From Taenia hydatigena (Eukaryota > Platyhelminthes > Cestoda > Cyclophyllidea > Taeniidae), in the NCBI GenBank assembly GCA_036345935.2, contig JADWOT020000009.1:13433625-13497624 (forward strand): DNA of 64,000 nucleotides, in the 5' to 3' direction. Positions within the stretch are counted from its first letter, which is position 1. Each line of letters begins with the position of its first letter. Below, one piece after another: positions 48,330 through 61,300 of the stretch. Below the pieces are notes generated by a model. That model saw only the letters and a list, made by a program, of their open reading frames with translations. It ran no database searches and was not told the origin of the DNA. Made by a program: the position numbers and the translations under genes.

Positions 48330-51300
48330 GCAGGCTAGTGGAGAGTATGCTGCTATTTCACATAGCAATATCCTCAAATAGACATCGTAGGCAACCGCAT
48401 AGTGGGATTCCTTAAATAAGTTCCTCTTTGCTGCTACTCTGCATGGTCGTTGTCCTTCTTGGAAACGCGTAAGGGGACGAAGATAGTCCAAATACCGCAA
48501 GTGTTGCTCCTGTTAGCGTTTATCTGCCCATAACAACTCCAATCCAAACAAATTACAGCAGTGTTTCTGTTATGTGCATGCTGCATCTGTTAGTGCACGT
48601 CACGAAAGCGTTCAAATCCATTGCTGAGTCGGGCGCACTAGGGACCAATAAAGTGCTGTCGAGTGAATTTGGGAGCACCAATTTTTGTCACAATTGCACA
48701 CAATTATTGCCACATACGAGGCGTCCTCTAACAAACGTTACCGCAAAAACTATTCGATACCCAGTGCAGTGTTGGTGTGGCATAAGGCTTGGTCTGTTGT
48801 CACCTCCTCATAGTAGAAATAAAATCTCCATCTTCATCATCCTTAGCGTTCTACTAAGTTGCTTTTGAGTGGCAACAATCTTCTTTGCAATAAATGAATA
48901 AAAGCTCTGATTCCACTATTAGCGTAAATGGGTTGCGTAACTTCATCCTCACGCCCAAAGGCGAATTAATTTGCACCAAAGCACAATTACCAAATGCACA
49001 TAAGCCACAATTTGTCCGAAATGCATAAAACGCTCTTTGACTGCTAGCCTTTCCTCTGCAAAGTTCCATGCCATAGGGGTTGAAGTGGTCAGGCATAATT
49101 TAGTGCATCACAGAATACTCGATGCTTAGGACACTTTGGAATTATCCAAGCGTAACATTCACGGTGCATGCAAAATCCATGCTCACATTCAAGGACTGAG
49201 TCGTAATGACCTAGAAATGCATCTCCACTTTGTCTACCACATTATTCCCGTTTAATGCTTAATGCAGAGAATCTCTTGCTTTATGATTGCACGTGCATTC
49301 ACGCCAATCCATCTTGCCAGTTTGCCACCTCAACTTCATAACCTGACAACTGATGCTACCTTTTATTTTTGCATATTGTGAGAAAAGGCCCCTTGCAGAA
49401 GTCCAGCTTATCAAATGATTGACATTGTGGGATTTGGTGGCATCACGAAAATGCAAAATGGGAAAAAAGAAATGAAATTGAACCATTAAGAGGCCATAAA
49501 ATTGTTCACACCCCCTCATGATCGAAGAAACGCGATTGTGTAATCCCAAATAAGAGTGCGAGAGCCTTCAGCATCTCTCACATAACAACGCGCTCTGTGT
49601 GTACAGCGAATGCGAAGGTCTAAATTTGGAGACGACAGTACAGTTGCTTGAACATAGCCAGCTATAATCCAATAATGCGGGAGCGTATACGATGCAAAAT
49701 TGTGCAACTTGTCTTAGGCCTCTGATTGCGACAAAAGAATACTAGTTTTCTGATTATAGAAGTGCGTACTATAAATAACTCGAAATGCAATAATAGCCTG
49801 GGAGACTGACACACCATAAGGCTAACCGCATTCGAAATATACAAACGATTAATTCGCGCCTCAAACTGATTTGGCGATATTTGACGTCTGATGAAGAACA
49901 GGCCAAGCCCCTAAGGCACCAACAAAACACATTGCCGAATCCACATCAATCACTTTGGCAGTTATGATTTTAGCGAAAAATGTAAATTAATATAGCACTT
50001 GCAGGCATTCACTATTTGCATCTACCTCTTTTTGTAAGTCGCATTTTCTCACGATTGAATCCTTCCACAGTGAGGAACATGGTGGCCTGCATAAAAGAGA
50101 TACTTTCACGGCTATCTGCAATTGCTAAGGGATTGCCAATTTTATTTCGATTAATGCGCTATTAGGTGTGCAGTAAAAACGAGACCATATTGAAAGCCTC
50201 ATTTGTGGAGTTCAAAGAGTGGTAGAAGTAGGTTGCAATTATTGGTGGAAAAGGTGCAAATGCGGAAACGAAACCAAAACTGATGGATGGTCAAAGGCGG
50301 CTAATCGCATCATAACACCAACTCATGAACAATGAGGCTACAACCAACACCAGAGGAGCTCTTATTCTCAACCACATGACTATCCCGTCTCTTAGAATCA
50401 TAATTATTAGGGCACAATTTTGAAGCTTACTGTGATGCTGTGCGAGCAAACACACTTGTTAATTTTGGAGGGGCGTAAAGAGACGAAGTAGTGCAACTTG
50501 TCTGGCGATATTGATGCAGACGAGAGCACATCAATTTCAATTTCACAAGCACATGGCGCAGAAAGCGTTGAGATAATATGACAGAATGAGAGGCTGATGC
50601 ACATTGAGACTAATCTCATTTGGATTATAGAACTCAAAGAGAATAAGTGATGTTTGCCTCCATGCTTTGCCTTCACTCTCTAGGACGGTTCCTATTTTTA
50701 ATAATTAAATGCGGTGAAATGGTAATTTTGCAAGTATCTCCATTTACTTGCCAAGAATACGTGTCGATTACAACAACGCATTGCAATCCCTACAGTTAAA
50801 GATTTCTCTGTTAAGAACTACGTTGACCGATGTAACCAAGCTCCTTTGCTTGGTTGTTCGCAGATGCTGGGGCTTAACAGCATGAATGCTTATTAATTCA
50901 ATTGCTAGCAAACCGCTAGAAGAGAAGTGGTGCGTTTTAGGCATTGTTACAGGACCTGATTTTATGAGAATAAAGTACTTTAGCATGATTGACTCCTACA
51001 TTCGAGGCAGAGGATGGATGAAACGATGGAGGCCGAGACAGCACAACATGCCATGAGAAGTGCAAGTGGGATTGCAGAACCGAGGAACTTGTCTCGCCAT
51101 AAGTGTGATTTGTTTTGGACGCCTTACCTTGTAGCACGACTTCTATCTCAGATGGAAAGAAGATGTTAACATCACTTTTTCATGAACGGAATTTTTTCCA
51201 ACTGCCCGCTCACTTTTATGTTAACCATTGCAAAGTTACTGTTTGCTCGCACAAATATTCGTGTCAGAATTAGAATTCACGTAAAATGAAACTGTTATTT

Positions 51301-52590
51301 TCCCAACGTTAATGGTGCTCTCGGTTAATGTCACCAGAGGTTACCTACGCACTTTGCACATCACATGCGCTCACCCACAGACATTGTCTTAACTACGCAC
51401 GACAATCAAACCCACGCGTTATGTAGGAATCATTTTTATTCTCAGTCCACATACTGGGTTCGCCATCCAAACTGGTGTAAGGTTTCAGTGGTACTCACAG
51501 GAGGTAATTAGAAATCTCCTGCGATAGTCAAAACCTAAAGTAGTGTTAGGAGAGATGCTCGAACGGCTTATCTGTGAAATGGATATGAAAGTGGAACTGT
51601 TTGTTTAAAATTGAATGTCACTGTTACCTCAAGTGAGTTTCCAAGTAGTTATCTGCTGGACTTTCTTTACTAAATTATGGAATGATGGAGAGCCCACAAA
51701 CCTGGCAAGAGTCCATTGGCACCACTCATAATGATAACGCTCCCTAGTTAACTTCACCCACACAAGATGACACTATTGTTGCCTCGTAACGTGCCATGCA
51801 ACAGCAAAATTTGTATATATGATGGGTTCATAAATGTTATCACTGCAATTTTTACACAATAATGTGCAACCACCATCTGCTGGAGGACACAGACTGAAAA
51901 GGCAGGGGCCTCGTCGAAGGCCCTTTAATTTCTGTACTCACACCCACTTCTCATCCCGTCATGGACGGTTCCTTTATTCAGTACGTGGAAGCAACTACTC
52001 ACAGTGGAAAAAGGAACTCCACCTCAGAACATTTAGCTTAATTGGAAATGATTTAAAGTAGAACTATGAAAGCCACTGAAAATCACCTTATTCGGTGTCA
52101 CAGGAGTTTCAGCACATCCTCCTGAGCTGCATCAACATGCTGATTAGGACAGTACGGAGGCAAACAATGACCTGAAAAGTGCAGTTTGCTTGCTCATCAT
52201 AGCAACAGTGAGGTTACATGGCAGCCTGGGCCCAGACGGCAAGCATGTTTGCTGCAGCTTCATGAGAGGAATTTTGCGCTGATTAGACGCGGAACAAGAG
52301 CAAATGAAAGCGGCATGACCTTACGCAGAATTGTGAAGCGCGCATCTGAATACGGAAAGGAGGTGCTCGAATGTAGAAATAGTCAACTAGTATCAAACAT
52401 TAATCCTTCCCCCTCTATACCCCTTTGACCTCACTGTATTCGCTTCTACTCATTTCAGTTCGCTTTCTCACAATAAACGAGAGAATGAAGTGCACGCATC
52501 TCATCAGTTTAGTGAATGAGAGGTCTCTTCGACGTCATCGCCGTGGCATCTGAAGTGTGCGAGACACTCCAATCGAATTAGCGAACTCAA
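48330..52590. other. Core of duplication B: no firm gene
   Basis: Mostly non-repeated, AT-rich sequence between the two GP50-like loci. A minus-strand frame at about 48,865-48,975 weakly resembles GP50-like exon 4. Frames at 49,516-49,707 (minus), 50,407-50,676 (minus), 51,834-52,061 (plus) and 52,186-52,428 (plus) are unassigned. I found no tRNA or rRNA sequence. Confidence 0.45.
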
Positions 52591-52599
52591 AATAAGGCG

Positions 52600-52607
52600 T
52601 ATATAAA
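52600..52607 (+). promoter_or_regulatory. TATA box of the GP50-like gene
   Basis: TATATAAA lies 45 bases upstream of the ATG at 52,645. Spacing fits transcription starting just before the ATG with a short leader. Confidence 0.6.
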
Positions 52608-52644
52608 TGCACAATAAGAGGGGCTCGGAGGCCGAGTACACGTC

Positions 52645-55600
52645 ATGTTGAGCATCATTGCAGTTTTATTTTGCGTGGCATATTGTATAGGTATGCGTCT
52701 ATTTCACCTCCTGCTTTTCTGGCTCTTTTGTTTTTCCACCCTCCGTCTTTTCTCAAGTGTATCATTGAACTAATATAAAGTGAGACTGATGAGCAGCTCT
52801 TTCTTCAAAGGCGAACAGAGCCCAAAGCTGTGGGGTTCTCGCGTTGTCGCAAAGCCAGCAGGACCATCGGACACAATGAACTACCGGGTAGAAAACCGAA
52901 GCGTAAGTGCATTCTCGTAATGAAATACACATCGCATTTTCGGGGAAGGATAATGAAGGGGAAATGTCAAATGAGGGAAATTATCTATTGCCTTCGATCA
53001 CACATTCTATCAATAGATATCACAGGTGGTGGACGCCTCGGCTAATATTTATCTCTGAAACTTGTTTTTAGATAATGTATATTTATAATACAACATGGTT
53101 GGACTATCTCACGGTTGACAATGGAAACTGCAAGGTCAATCACACAATTTGGGGCAATCCTTGTAGAGAAGGCGATGGTATGCCAAATCTCCTATATCAG
53201 AGTTTATTTTGACCTCCACGTTACTAATACGGAGTTTGGGCATTGTAAACCTGACTTCATTTGAGCGTTGAGGCCCATAGGTGACCTCTTTGTCTATTTG
53301 TTTACTTAACTCAAGCAAACACGGCTCCCTTCAGTAGCATCAAGACATAAGCAAGGAACATGAGTTTGTCATCCAATATAATCCTTCCGTTCACCTTTAT
53401 GCGGAGACTACCTCCCAAAAAATGCAGTCTTGACACTAATCTGACTTGATGTGGCAAGGCAACTTAATTAAACCAAACTTATAAGGACTCCGCTTACATG
53501 ATTCAACTGGTCAAATCCCCACTTCTTTTTCCTTACATCTGTCTATTCCATGTTTTAGGAACTATTGACATCACCGTAAATGATGTGAACATGCAAAAAG
53601 GGATTGAAATTCACACATTTTCTGAAAAAAACTTTTACGTTTTGTATACATTTTTCGTACCGCGTTGCAAATTTCCGCCGCTAGAAACAGGTAACGAAGC
53701 ATTCGCCTTTCTGTGAATAGATTCGCATTTGAACGCTCTCATCTCGTGCTATTCTTAATGATAGATGACGTTGACCTGAAGACGTCGTTCCCGCTCTCCC
53801 GATTTGTTAAAGGCCAGCAGTCCTTCCAAGTTGACTTTGGTGCTCAAGGAGCAGACAGCGAGGGAGAGGTAAACCATTCCACCCTTAGGTTGTACAATCC
53901 CTCCTGATACAAATCTAAGCTAAGATTTCAACTCGAGCCAAATGAATTCTAGTTAAGCAAAGTTAATTTCGCCATTCACTTCTCAAGTGCACATTTTGTC
54001 CGATATTGCTCAGACATTGTATGCATCTTCATTTTGCCAACAGGTTGGACTCGCAAGAGGCGAAGAATTGCTCTGCTCTTGGAGGGGCGTGAATCTCACC
54101 ATCAATAATAGTAACGATTGTGGTGAGTGAGAATTACTTCTCCGAGTTTGATGGGGAAACTCCTGTAATCGAATCATGTTATGCAAAGGCAATGCCCCTA
54201 CTTCATCCATATCTTTACTGGTATCGCATTCTCCTTCGATGCTAATCGTCGTTGTTGCTGCTGCTCGAAGCACATTTACTAACTAAGTGCTTATTTCCCC
54301 AATTTGAGCAGCTAACCTGGAGAAGGACAAAGCTTCAAACTTGCGGGTTTTCCATGGTGTATTCACGCCACGACCGGATGCTCAACGGGAAATCTTTATG
54401 TGGTCAACAGACGCTTCGAGTCTGTCAGTAAGCGTGGACTACACGCAAAGTGGTGAGTAGAAAGATGAAGTTGGTGCAATTTTATCGTAGAGGTTGCAAA
54501 TTTGCTGGCGTGAGTATTCAACGACGCAATTTTGACTTTAGGGATATCACCAGAAGTGGCGGAATGCAACCGTAAGTTGGTGTGAGATACACCGTTTCCC
54601 TTATAATTGCTACATAAGCTGATTCACTGATTTTGTTTCCCTGACCATCTCACTTTGCCCTCTGGGATGCACTTCAGGCTTCAATTCATTCTTCGCAGTA
54701 ACTTTTTGGTATGTCAGCCATTAAAGATTTATTTTCCACTTTTTCGTTTTAGAGGCCGTAGGAGTGCGAGGTATGTAAAAATTCAATTTTTAGTAAGGCT
54801 TACGAACTAAATGCTTGAGAATGTACGGGTTGTGTCTGTTGTCATATCCAGCTTAATCCACCCAAGCATCCTCGCTTGATTTCAACATCAGTCTAAATAT
54901 TTCCTTAAAAGAAAAATAATGACATGAAGCGAATGGTTTGAGCCACGTTGCAGTAACAGCTGTATAGTTGCTTCATAAAATGACAATCCCCTCAAAGGTG
55001 GCTTTGCTAACAACAGCTTCAAACAGATTGAATTTACCATTTTTTGTTCATTTTTATTACCAGTTTCAACAACAACCTCGAGTTAGCGCCTATTCCACTG
55101 CACTGTGCATTTTCCGATCAAGTAGACCATTTAGAAAAGACAATTTCATTTGTGTTCCCTCTACTTGAGTTGGTGAGGTGGGAAAGCATTAGCAGCAGAG
55201 AAGCCGAGTGTGTTGCTCGTTGAAGTCAGCTTTGATTCCACAAAATGTAGCTGCTCATTTTATTAACCACTTTTCCGCCAATCGACATCAACGCGGCTTA
55301 CTGAGTTGATATGCCGACTGCACCTTATGCAGTTTTATCTTTATGTATTGAGCAAACTCTCTGTTGAGTGAGATAATTACTTGACGTGTTCTTCACACAC
55401 AGGTTCTGCGTTGACTCACGCGATCAGTGGTAAGACATTTACCAACGCTTCTCACATGTGAATTCCAGTTCTGGAGTTCATAGGCCTCTACTCATATCAT
55501 CTACACCCGGCCATTTTCCAACAATACTAAGACCTCTGATTTGTGCGCTGCCTTCCTCGAACCCCTAGAATTCTCACTACCACTTGTCCTATACGCTTTG

Positions 55601-55740
55601 CCTCATAAGTCTTGTTCACTGCAACTTGACAATCTAGGTTTCGTCGTCTACGTCAGTTAAGCTTTCGTATCAACTTGGTTCAAATTTCCTTTGTAGTCAT
55701 ACTCGGAACAACGATAATGCTGACGTATTTGAGAAGCTAA
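52645..55740 (+). CDS. Secreted, probably GPI-anchored glycoprotein, GP50-family-like
   Basis: Eleven proposed exons: 52645-52690, 52811-52902, 53072-53177, 53559-53690, 53765-53868, 54044-54122, 54312-54452, 54542-54571, 54753-54770, 55403-55429, 55697-55740. All use GT..AG and join in frame to 272 residues. Exon 1 is a signal peptide (hydrophobic LSIIAVLFCVAY). The mature part has six cysteines and N-glycosylation sequons (NRS, NTT, NHT, NLT, NNS). The last exon encodes a short hydrophobic tail (VILGTTIMLTYL) after small residues, as in a GPI signal. Known from the family: tapeworm GP50 antigens are secreted or surface glycoproteins with a GPI signal, used in serology; their function is unknown. 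My match rests on architecture and overall feel, not an alignment. Exons 8, 9 and 10 are only 30, 18 and 27 bases and all begin and end in phase 1. An alternative last exon at 55,638-55,660 would give a shorter tail. Confidence 0.72.
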
Positions 55741-56520
55741 CGATTCCACTAATGGATCTAATGGATGTTCCATGGTTCCACGAAGGCAAACGGTGACTGC
55801 TTCATCCCTTTTTTTAATTTACAACTTTTCTTCTCCACCAACGAATTATGCTTTGTAACTTGGAATTTCGAACACTTGTACCGTGATAACCGAAGAATTT
55901 GCGTCATTTTGCGTCTACTGAGTTTGCTTACGGCTCTTCCATTGGAACCCACATGTGCAGAACTAACCCATCACTTGAGTATTCAACTGACGAATGCACA
56001 AGTACTACTGCAGGTTACATAGGAAACAACTAGTGGCACTGGTTATGTGGAGTGCTCTTTTAGGTGGCAATGACTTTCACTAGTTCACCCTTAACTAAAA
56101 GAAATATTACTTTGTGTGCATCAACTTTGTTCATTCCCTTGAGCGAGGGGTGGGTGAATGGCCTGACACTGTCTGCAGAGGATAGCAGTCAATTGCTACA
56201 TCAAAATAAACAACGTGTCACTGCCATTTTATATAATAGACAAAGGCGACACAATTTACTTACCCTTGATTCAAGTAGCGGCAGGAAAATTCTAATCGCT
56301 GTTGAACATTCGAGGAAACGTGCGTTGTCTCTAGGTAATCCGAAGCACCGCATTTTAATCAGCTATCAACAAGTGAAAGGCCAAACAATACTACACCACC
56401 GTATTTATCCCACCTCATGCCAACTCATTCGAATTTGCATTTTATTAATGTTGACGTTGGAAGCCCAACACATAAAATGACTGGCCACTTCTCGAAACCA
56501 GCTTTTATAAGTCGACGATT
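55741..56520 (+). other. Unassigned open frames after the GP50-like gene
   Basis: Two adjacent plus-strand frames: 55,765-56,022 (85 codons) and 56,064-56,480 (138 codons). A possible 50-base intron between a GTTACA donor at 56,014 and a CTTTTAG acceptor at 56,063 would join them in a common protein. Composition is protein-like rather than low in complexity, but I recognise no domain and no start signal, so this may be chance. Confidence 0.25.
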
Positions 56521-56539
56521 GGGGGATATGACTCGGAGT

Positions 56540-56818
56540 TGGCGTACTCTAATTGAAATGTAGGGTTCTTTTCAAATTCAAAGCGATCGTCATTATTTAA
56601 GCTGTGAATTTAAGGTGGGTCAGCGAATGACATGGTTAATGAGCAGGGTGGACATCTGTAACATGGCTTAAACCATGCCCGAATTTTGCCCTTCCAAAGC
56701 AAAGACGATTGTTAGGCCTCGCAACCCAACATCTAAACTCATTACATAAGAGTCAAACGACAATAATACAACAAGCGCATATTGCAAGAGTCAAAAGCAC
56801 CTAGGGGATTATACGCCC
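56540..56818 (+). repeat. Dispersed repeat R4, solitary diverged copy
   Basis: Aligns with 21,840-22,142 and with the reverse complement of 1,555-1,858, sharing CGACAATAATACAA and GCATATTGCAAGAGTCAAAA. It is followed directly by an R3 copy. Confidence 0.7.
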
Positions 56819-56859
56819 AATCTCCTTCTTCTTTTTTCTTTCTTCTTCTTCTTCTTCTT

Positions 56860-57690
56860 CTTCCTATTCCTAACATAAAATTTTCTACTTCACAGTCGAA
56901 CTGAACGCAATCACCAATTATTTTTTGCCATTTGCTCTGCATTGCATCACGTGTGCATACACATACACACCCATTCACCAAACGCGTGTCATGTTCGTTC
57001 TTTGCGTCTATGCAGTGAGTTACGGTGATTTGGATGGAAGCAGACTACAGAATTCATTTGTCAAACCAAGATAACACATGCACATCGTTGTATGGGAAAA
57101 TAAGGCAGCACATTGATTAGTTGGAATCATTGCAGTATGATTCCTCCAGTGCTACGACGGCGGCGCAACTAGACATAGTGCAAGCAAAGTTCTGTTACGA
57201 AGCAGAAGCATGCTGGGTGATGGATGTATGGATGGATGGATGGGTGGGTGGCTGAATGGCAACTCCACTTCAGAAACACACGTTCCTTCTCCTCCTCCTC
57301 CTCACCTCCCATTAATACTAGCATGCTGTGAACTGACGAGCTTTCCTTTCCTCAACACTATTTACTATTTCACCATTAGTGTCGCATGGACGCTACCTCC
57401 TTCTCCCTCCTTCTTATTTGGCCTCCTGGATGGCTGGAAACCACGTCAAGCCCTAACCTTGCTACTCGAGGTGTTAACGTAAGTGCGCCACTTTTGTGTA
57501 AAAGCACCCACTACCAAGCACCATGTTAGTACAATCGACAGCAAACTCGAAATTCGAATGCATAAATGGCAGATTGTGCGTGAAGTGATGACGTTTTTCA
57601 CATGGCAAGATTAGGCTCAACGTTGTTGTAAATCAGCTCTGCTGCAAAACACATGAGCAATGAAATTAGAAGTGCAAAAACAAACAGCGT
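56860..57690 (+). repeat. Dispersed repeat R3, partial copy
   Basis: Matches 25,250-26,042 (same strand) and is the partner of the 44,866-45,700 segment in duplication B. It lacks the outer third of R3. It contains the 90-codon frame at 57,210-57,482 and a TTC tract at about 56,828-56,865 at its start. Confidence 0.75.
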
Positions 57691-58340
57691 AATACTTCGC
57701 TTGTTTGAACTACCGATGTCGGTCAGGGTCACAGAGGTGGCCAGATTGCTTTAGCTTATTCCCCTCTGCCCGTTAAACATATGTATTCTACCCTAGCATT
57801 CTGTCTTCTTTTGCCTTCAAGGGAGCCTCGGGACGCTTCATTGGTGGCATTAGACAGCAATTTTGACACTATGGGCCTTCTATTTCGATTTCTACCACCT
57901 GTAGCATAATGCAACGGTGCGAAAGAGGTGCATGTGCTACAGATGGGAGTATCTCTGACCTCCCGTAGCACAAGGGCTAAGAACGGCGTCTGGCATCGGC
58001 ATCTACCCCATCCCTTCTTCCAAAGAAAAGCTATTAACAACTAAAGCGACACTAGCCATGGACCATCTAGAAAGGTTTCGTCCCAAATATTTCCCTAATA
58101 TACTTGCTTAATGAGATGGGCGTACTAACACCTCCCCACGGACATACTGATAGTCGGCATAGCGTCTTATTCTGAACTTCGTTCCCAGGCCAAACGAAAT
58201 TTCAAGTCTAATGAACTGCCAAGAGGGATCACTGACGTTGGTGTCAAGCATCGTCTCAACCACGTCCAATGTCGGCGACTGGGATGGTTAGCTCGTGAGT
58301 GCTTATCGCAACACTGACTAATTTGTGTATGAAGGGGTAC
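57690..58340 (+). repeat. R1-R5 unit
   Basis: Close copy of 26,043-26,690 in the same orientation. It has no counterpart at the matching position of the left arm of duplication B, so it is an extra insertion or was lost there. Confidence 0.7.
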
Positions 58341-58376
58341 GTCGGGGATGACGCCAGAAAGAAGAAAGGAGTGTAG

Positions 58377-61300
58377 TACTTTGTTTGTTAGAAATGCCGC
58401 TTTCTGTCAAGGTCACAGAGGTGGCCGTACTGCCCTAGCTGCGTGGGCTGGCCTCCGGGCCAAGCCACCAGCTTATTTCCCTCTGTCCGTTAAATACGTA
58501 CATATTCTACCCTTGTATTCTGCCTTCTTTTGCCTTCAAGAAAGCCTCTGCACGCTATAAACAGCATATCACTTTCAAATTTTACATCGTTATTTTCTGC
58601 AAATCGCATATGATCATTCGTGTGACTTTATGAGTCTTCCTTATCCATTGCCTGTGCTCCCATCTATGCTTGCATAGTAAATTATTGCACAAGTTAGTTT
58701 ACCTTGAATTTGAATAGACTCCAGAATTTTAAACAAGCGTTCTTATGCCAAGAATTAACAAATATAAAGCATTTCGGTTTTATCGAACAAACATTGATGC
58801 GATTGGCTAGATTTGTACGTAAAGTGTCTATGCAATGTGCATTTTGGTGCCCACTGGTTCCGGTGACTGAGGCATTACCTGCTGTGAGAAGTTAGAGATG
58901 CAGTAACAATTCGGTAATTCTTATTGTTTTTGTTTGGTAGTTGTTACTAAATCTTTGGTGCTGTTAAGTCTTAAAGTTATTAGGCTTTTAATGTCCATTT
59001 TGCACCGGCTTGTAAATGTAGACGCAAAGAACTCATAAAGTGACTGGTAAGGCGTTTAGCTTCTCGTCTACACTGCCTACTCACGTCCGATTTTGCTGCG
59101 CAATACCTTGGGTGATAAATTAAGAGTGTTTTGGCGGTTTTTAATGAAATTGCTTCCTAACGCCGGTGGAATTTGTTCATTGATGCATAATTGTGTTGGG
59201 AGGAGTTATAACCTTACAAAGCTCTTGGCGTCTGCTCATCAGTTCCTAGCTGTTAAGTGTTCATCGCATTCTAAGCCTTGTTATCCATTGTTATTTGTGT
59301 TCATTGCCAGGATAGAATGGAAGTTGAAGAAGTAGCTGCAGCGATTTGCGTGGATCTCGGCTTCGTTATTGATGCACACATTTCTTGGGTGGGATTGGGT
59401 TGTATTTAATGAGTGGTTGCTGTCTTTTTGTGCAGCGATAGATACGATGTGCATTATTATGTTGGGTGGAAGCATGCTTTTGTGAACTGTCCGTGGGTTC
59501 TTTCGCATTATATGGGTAGTAAAAAGTGCGTTATTTCCATTAACATGATGTTCTTGTTTGTGGGTCGCATACATGGTGGTGATTTCACTACTCGTTGACT
59601 TGTGGACCTGGGTTATTTCTGTGCTGATGTGATCTTTGCCAAATGTGTTGTATAGAGTCTCAGCGATGGCTTACTCATGGGTTGCACTTTGACGGAATGG
59701 GTTGGTGTCTGGATGAGGTATGTGCATCAGAAGCGAAGGAAGGTGTGGCTAGTGGGAAGCTTTGGCATAACCACGCAGACCGTGCTTCGTAGCAGCCTTA
59801 AATGTTTGCATGTTAAGGTGTTCTTTCCTATCAGTAGTTATGTTTGTGGGTGCTGGCTTTGCAGCGCATTGGGCATTTACGTGTCGGCTTTTGCATTGTT
59901 TGGTTTTTCTCCTTTTGTGATGCTACAAACTCACTGTGGTGCTAATGGTGGTAAAGTAACATTTGATGAGTCTGAGTTGGTAGGCAATGTAAGGTTGTGG
60001 AGTCATTGGCGGAGGCGTATCTGTCTCGGTTATGCGATGTGGATGTGGCATGGCCGATAGCGGTGTGTGTAGGGTGGCATGGCGGTAGGTGTGACCTTGT
60101 ATGTTGTTGGATGCAGGCGTTGGGTGAGAATGGCAAGGCCGCAAGCTAAGCAGATTAATTAGGGTGTGTGTCACTGATGAAGGCAATCTTATTGCCGCTT
60201 TGAGGAAGGATGGTGATGATGATGAGTCTCTTAGAAAAGGTGAGGGGGGAGAAGAAGAAGAAAAGAAGCATTGCGAAGTTGTTTTAAACCTAGTCTAGTC
60301 CCTTCTTCTTCTCGTGAATTTGGGTGTGTGTGTGTGTTTCATTTGACAGTTCGAGGTGTATGTTTCTTGTCTTATGGGGTAGGGGTTTTTCCATTTTACG
60401 TAAATCTACGTGCAGTGATATTTTCAATATCGTCTATATGCAGCGCATAGAATTCACTTGTAGTTCCGTAGACGTATGCGTATACATGTATAGGCTTCCC
60501 TCTTGTAAGTGAGGTTATTGAGAAAGAAATTGGACGACTCATGGTTGATGGTCAGATGGCAATACTTTTTGGTGCTCGTTCCCTGTGCTGAACATTGGGG
60601 TGGGTGGGGATTGATTGGAGTTGTCCCGGTGGTATGTTAGGTGGGTACGTAGGAGATTATTTGAATAAGGAGGGAATGATGTCATGGTGAATGGCGCTCC
60701 ATTTGGTGGGAGGGAAGGTGAGGAGAACTTACAGAGCACTTGGCTTTACCTGGCACCAAGGTGGTTGCGGACGCTAGGCATAGCGAAAAGGGATTTTCGT
60801 TTCCTGCGGAGCATTATTTTGTGATAGGCATGGCGACATGGGTGAGTGGCACTATATTTGATGACTTAACAGGATCTGTTTTTAGCTGCAATGCCTAGTA
60901 ATATTAGATTTTCTACTACAACAAAATACTTCTGTGGGTTAATTAAAAGTTAATGGATGAATTATTATTTTAAAACGATGGGTGTTGATTAATAATGCCG
61001 AATAGGTCAAGCAGGGTTCCAATCCTGCAAGTACTTGGTCGATATTCATAATCTTATCACTGATAAGTCCCATCCCACTTACATGTGTTTGTTTGTCTAC
61101 TTCCTTCATACAGTCATTTGCTGGAATAAATGTTAAAGAAATGACTGCAGTTGTTGCTGTTGGGACTGTTAGTTTTCCAACTGCAATGCCTAATCAAGTT
61201 ATTTTATACCACACAATGCTTACAGTGATTAAAAGTTTCTTTGGGCAGATTGTTAAATGCTTTGTCATGTTAATGACGATGGACTATGATTGATGAGGCC

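Noticed and set aside
56742..56981. Arginine/lysine-rich 79-codon frame
   Set aside because: It is the antisense of a TTC microsatellite at 56,828-56,865.
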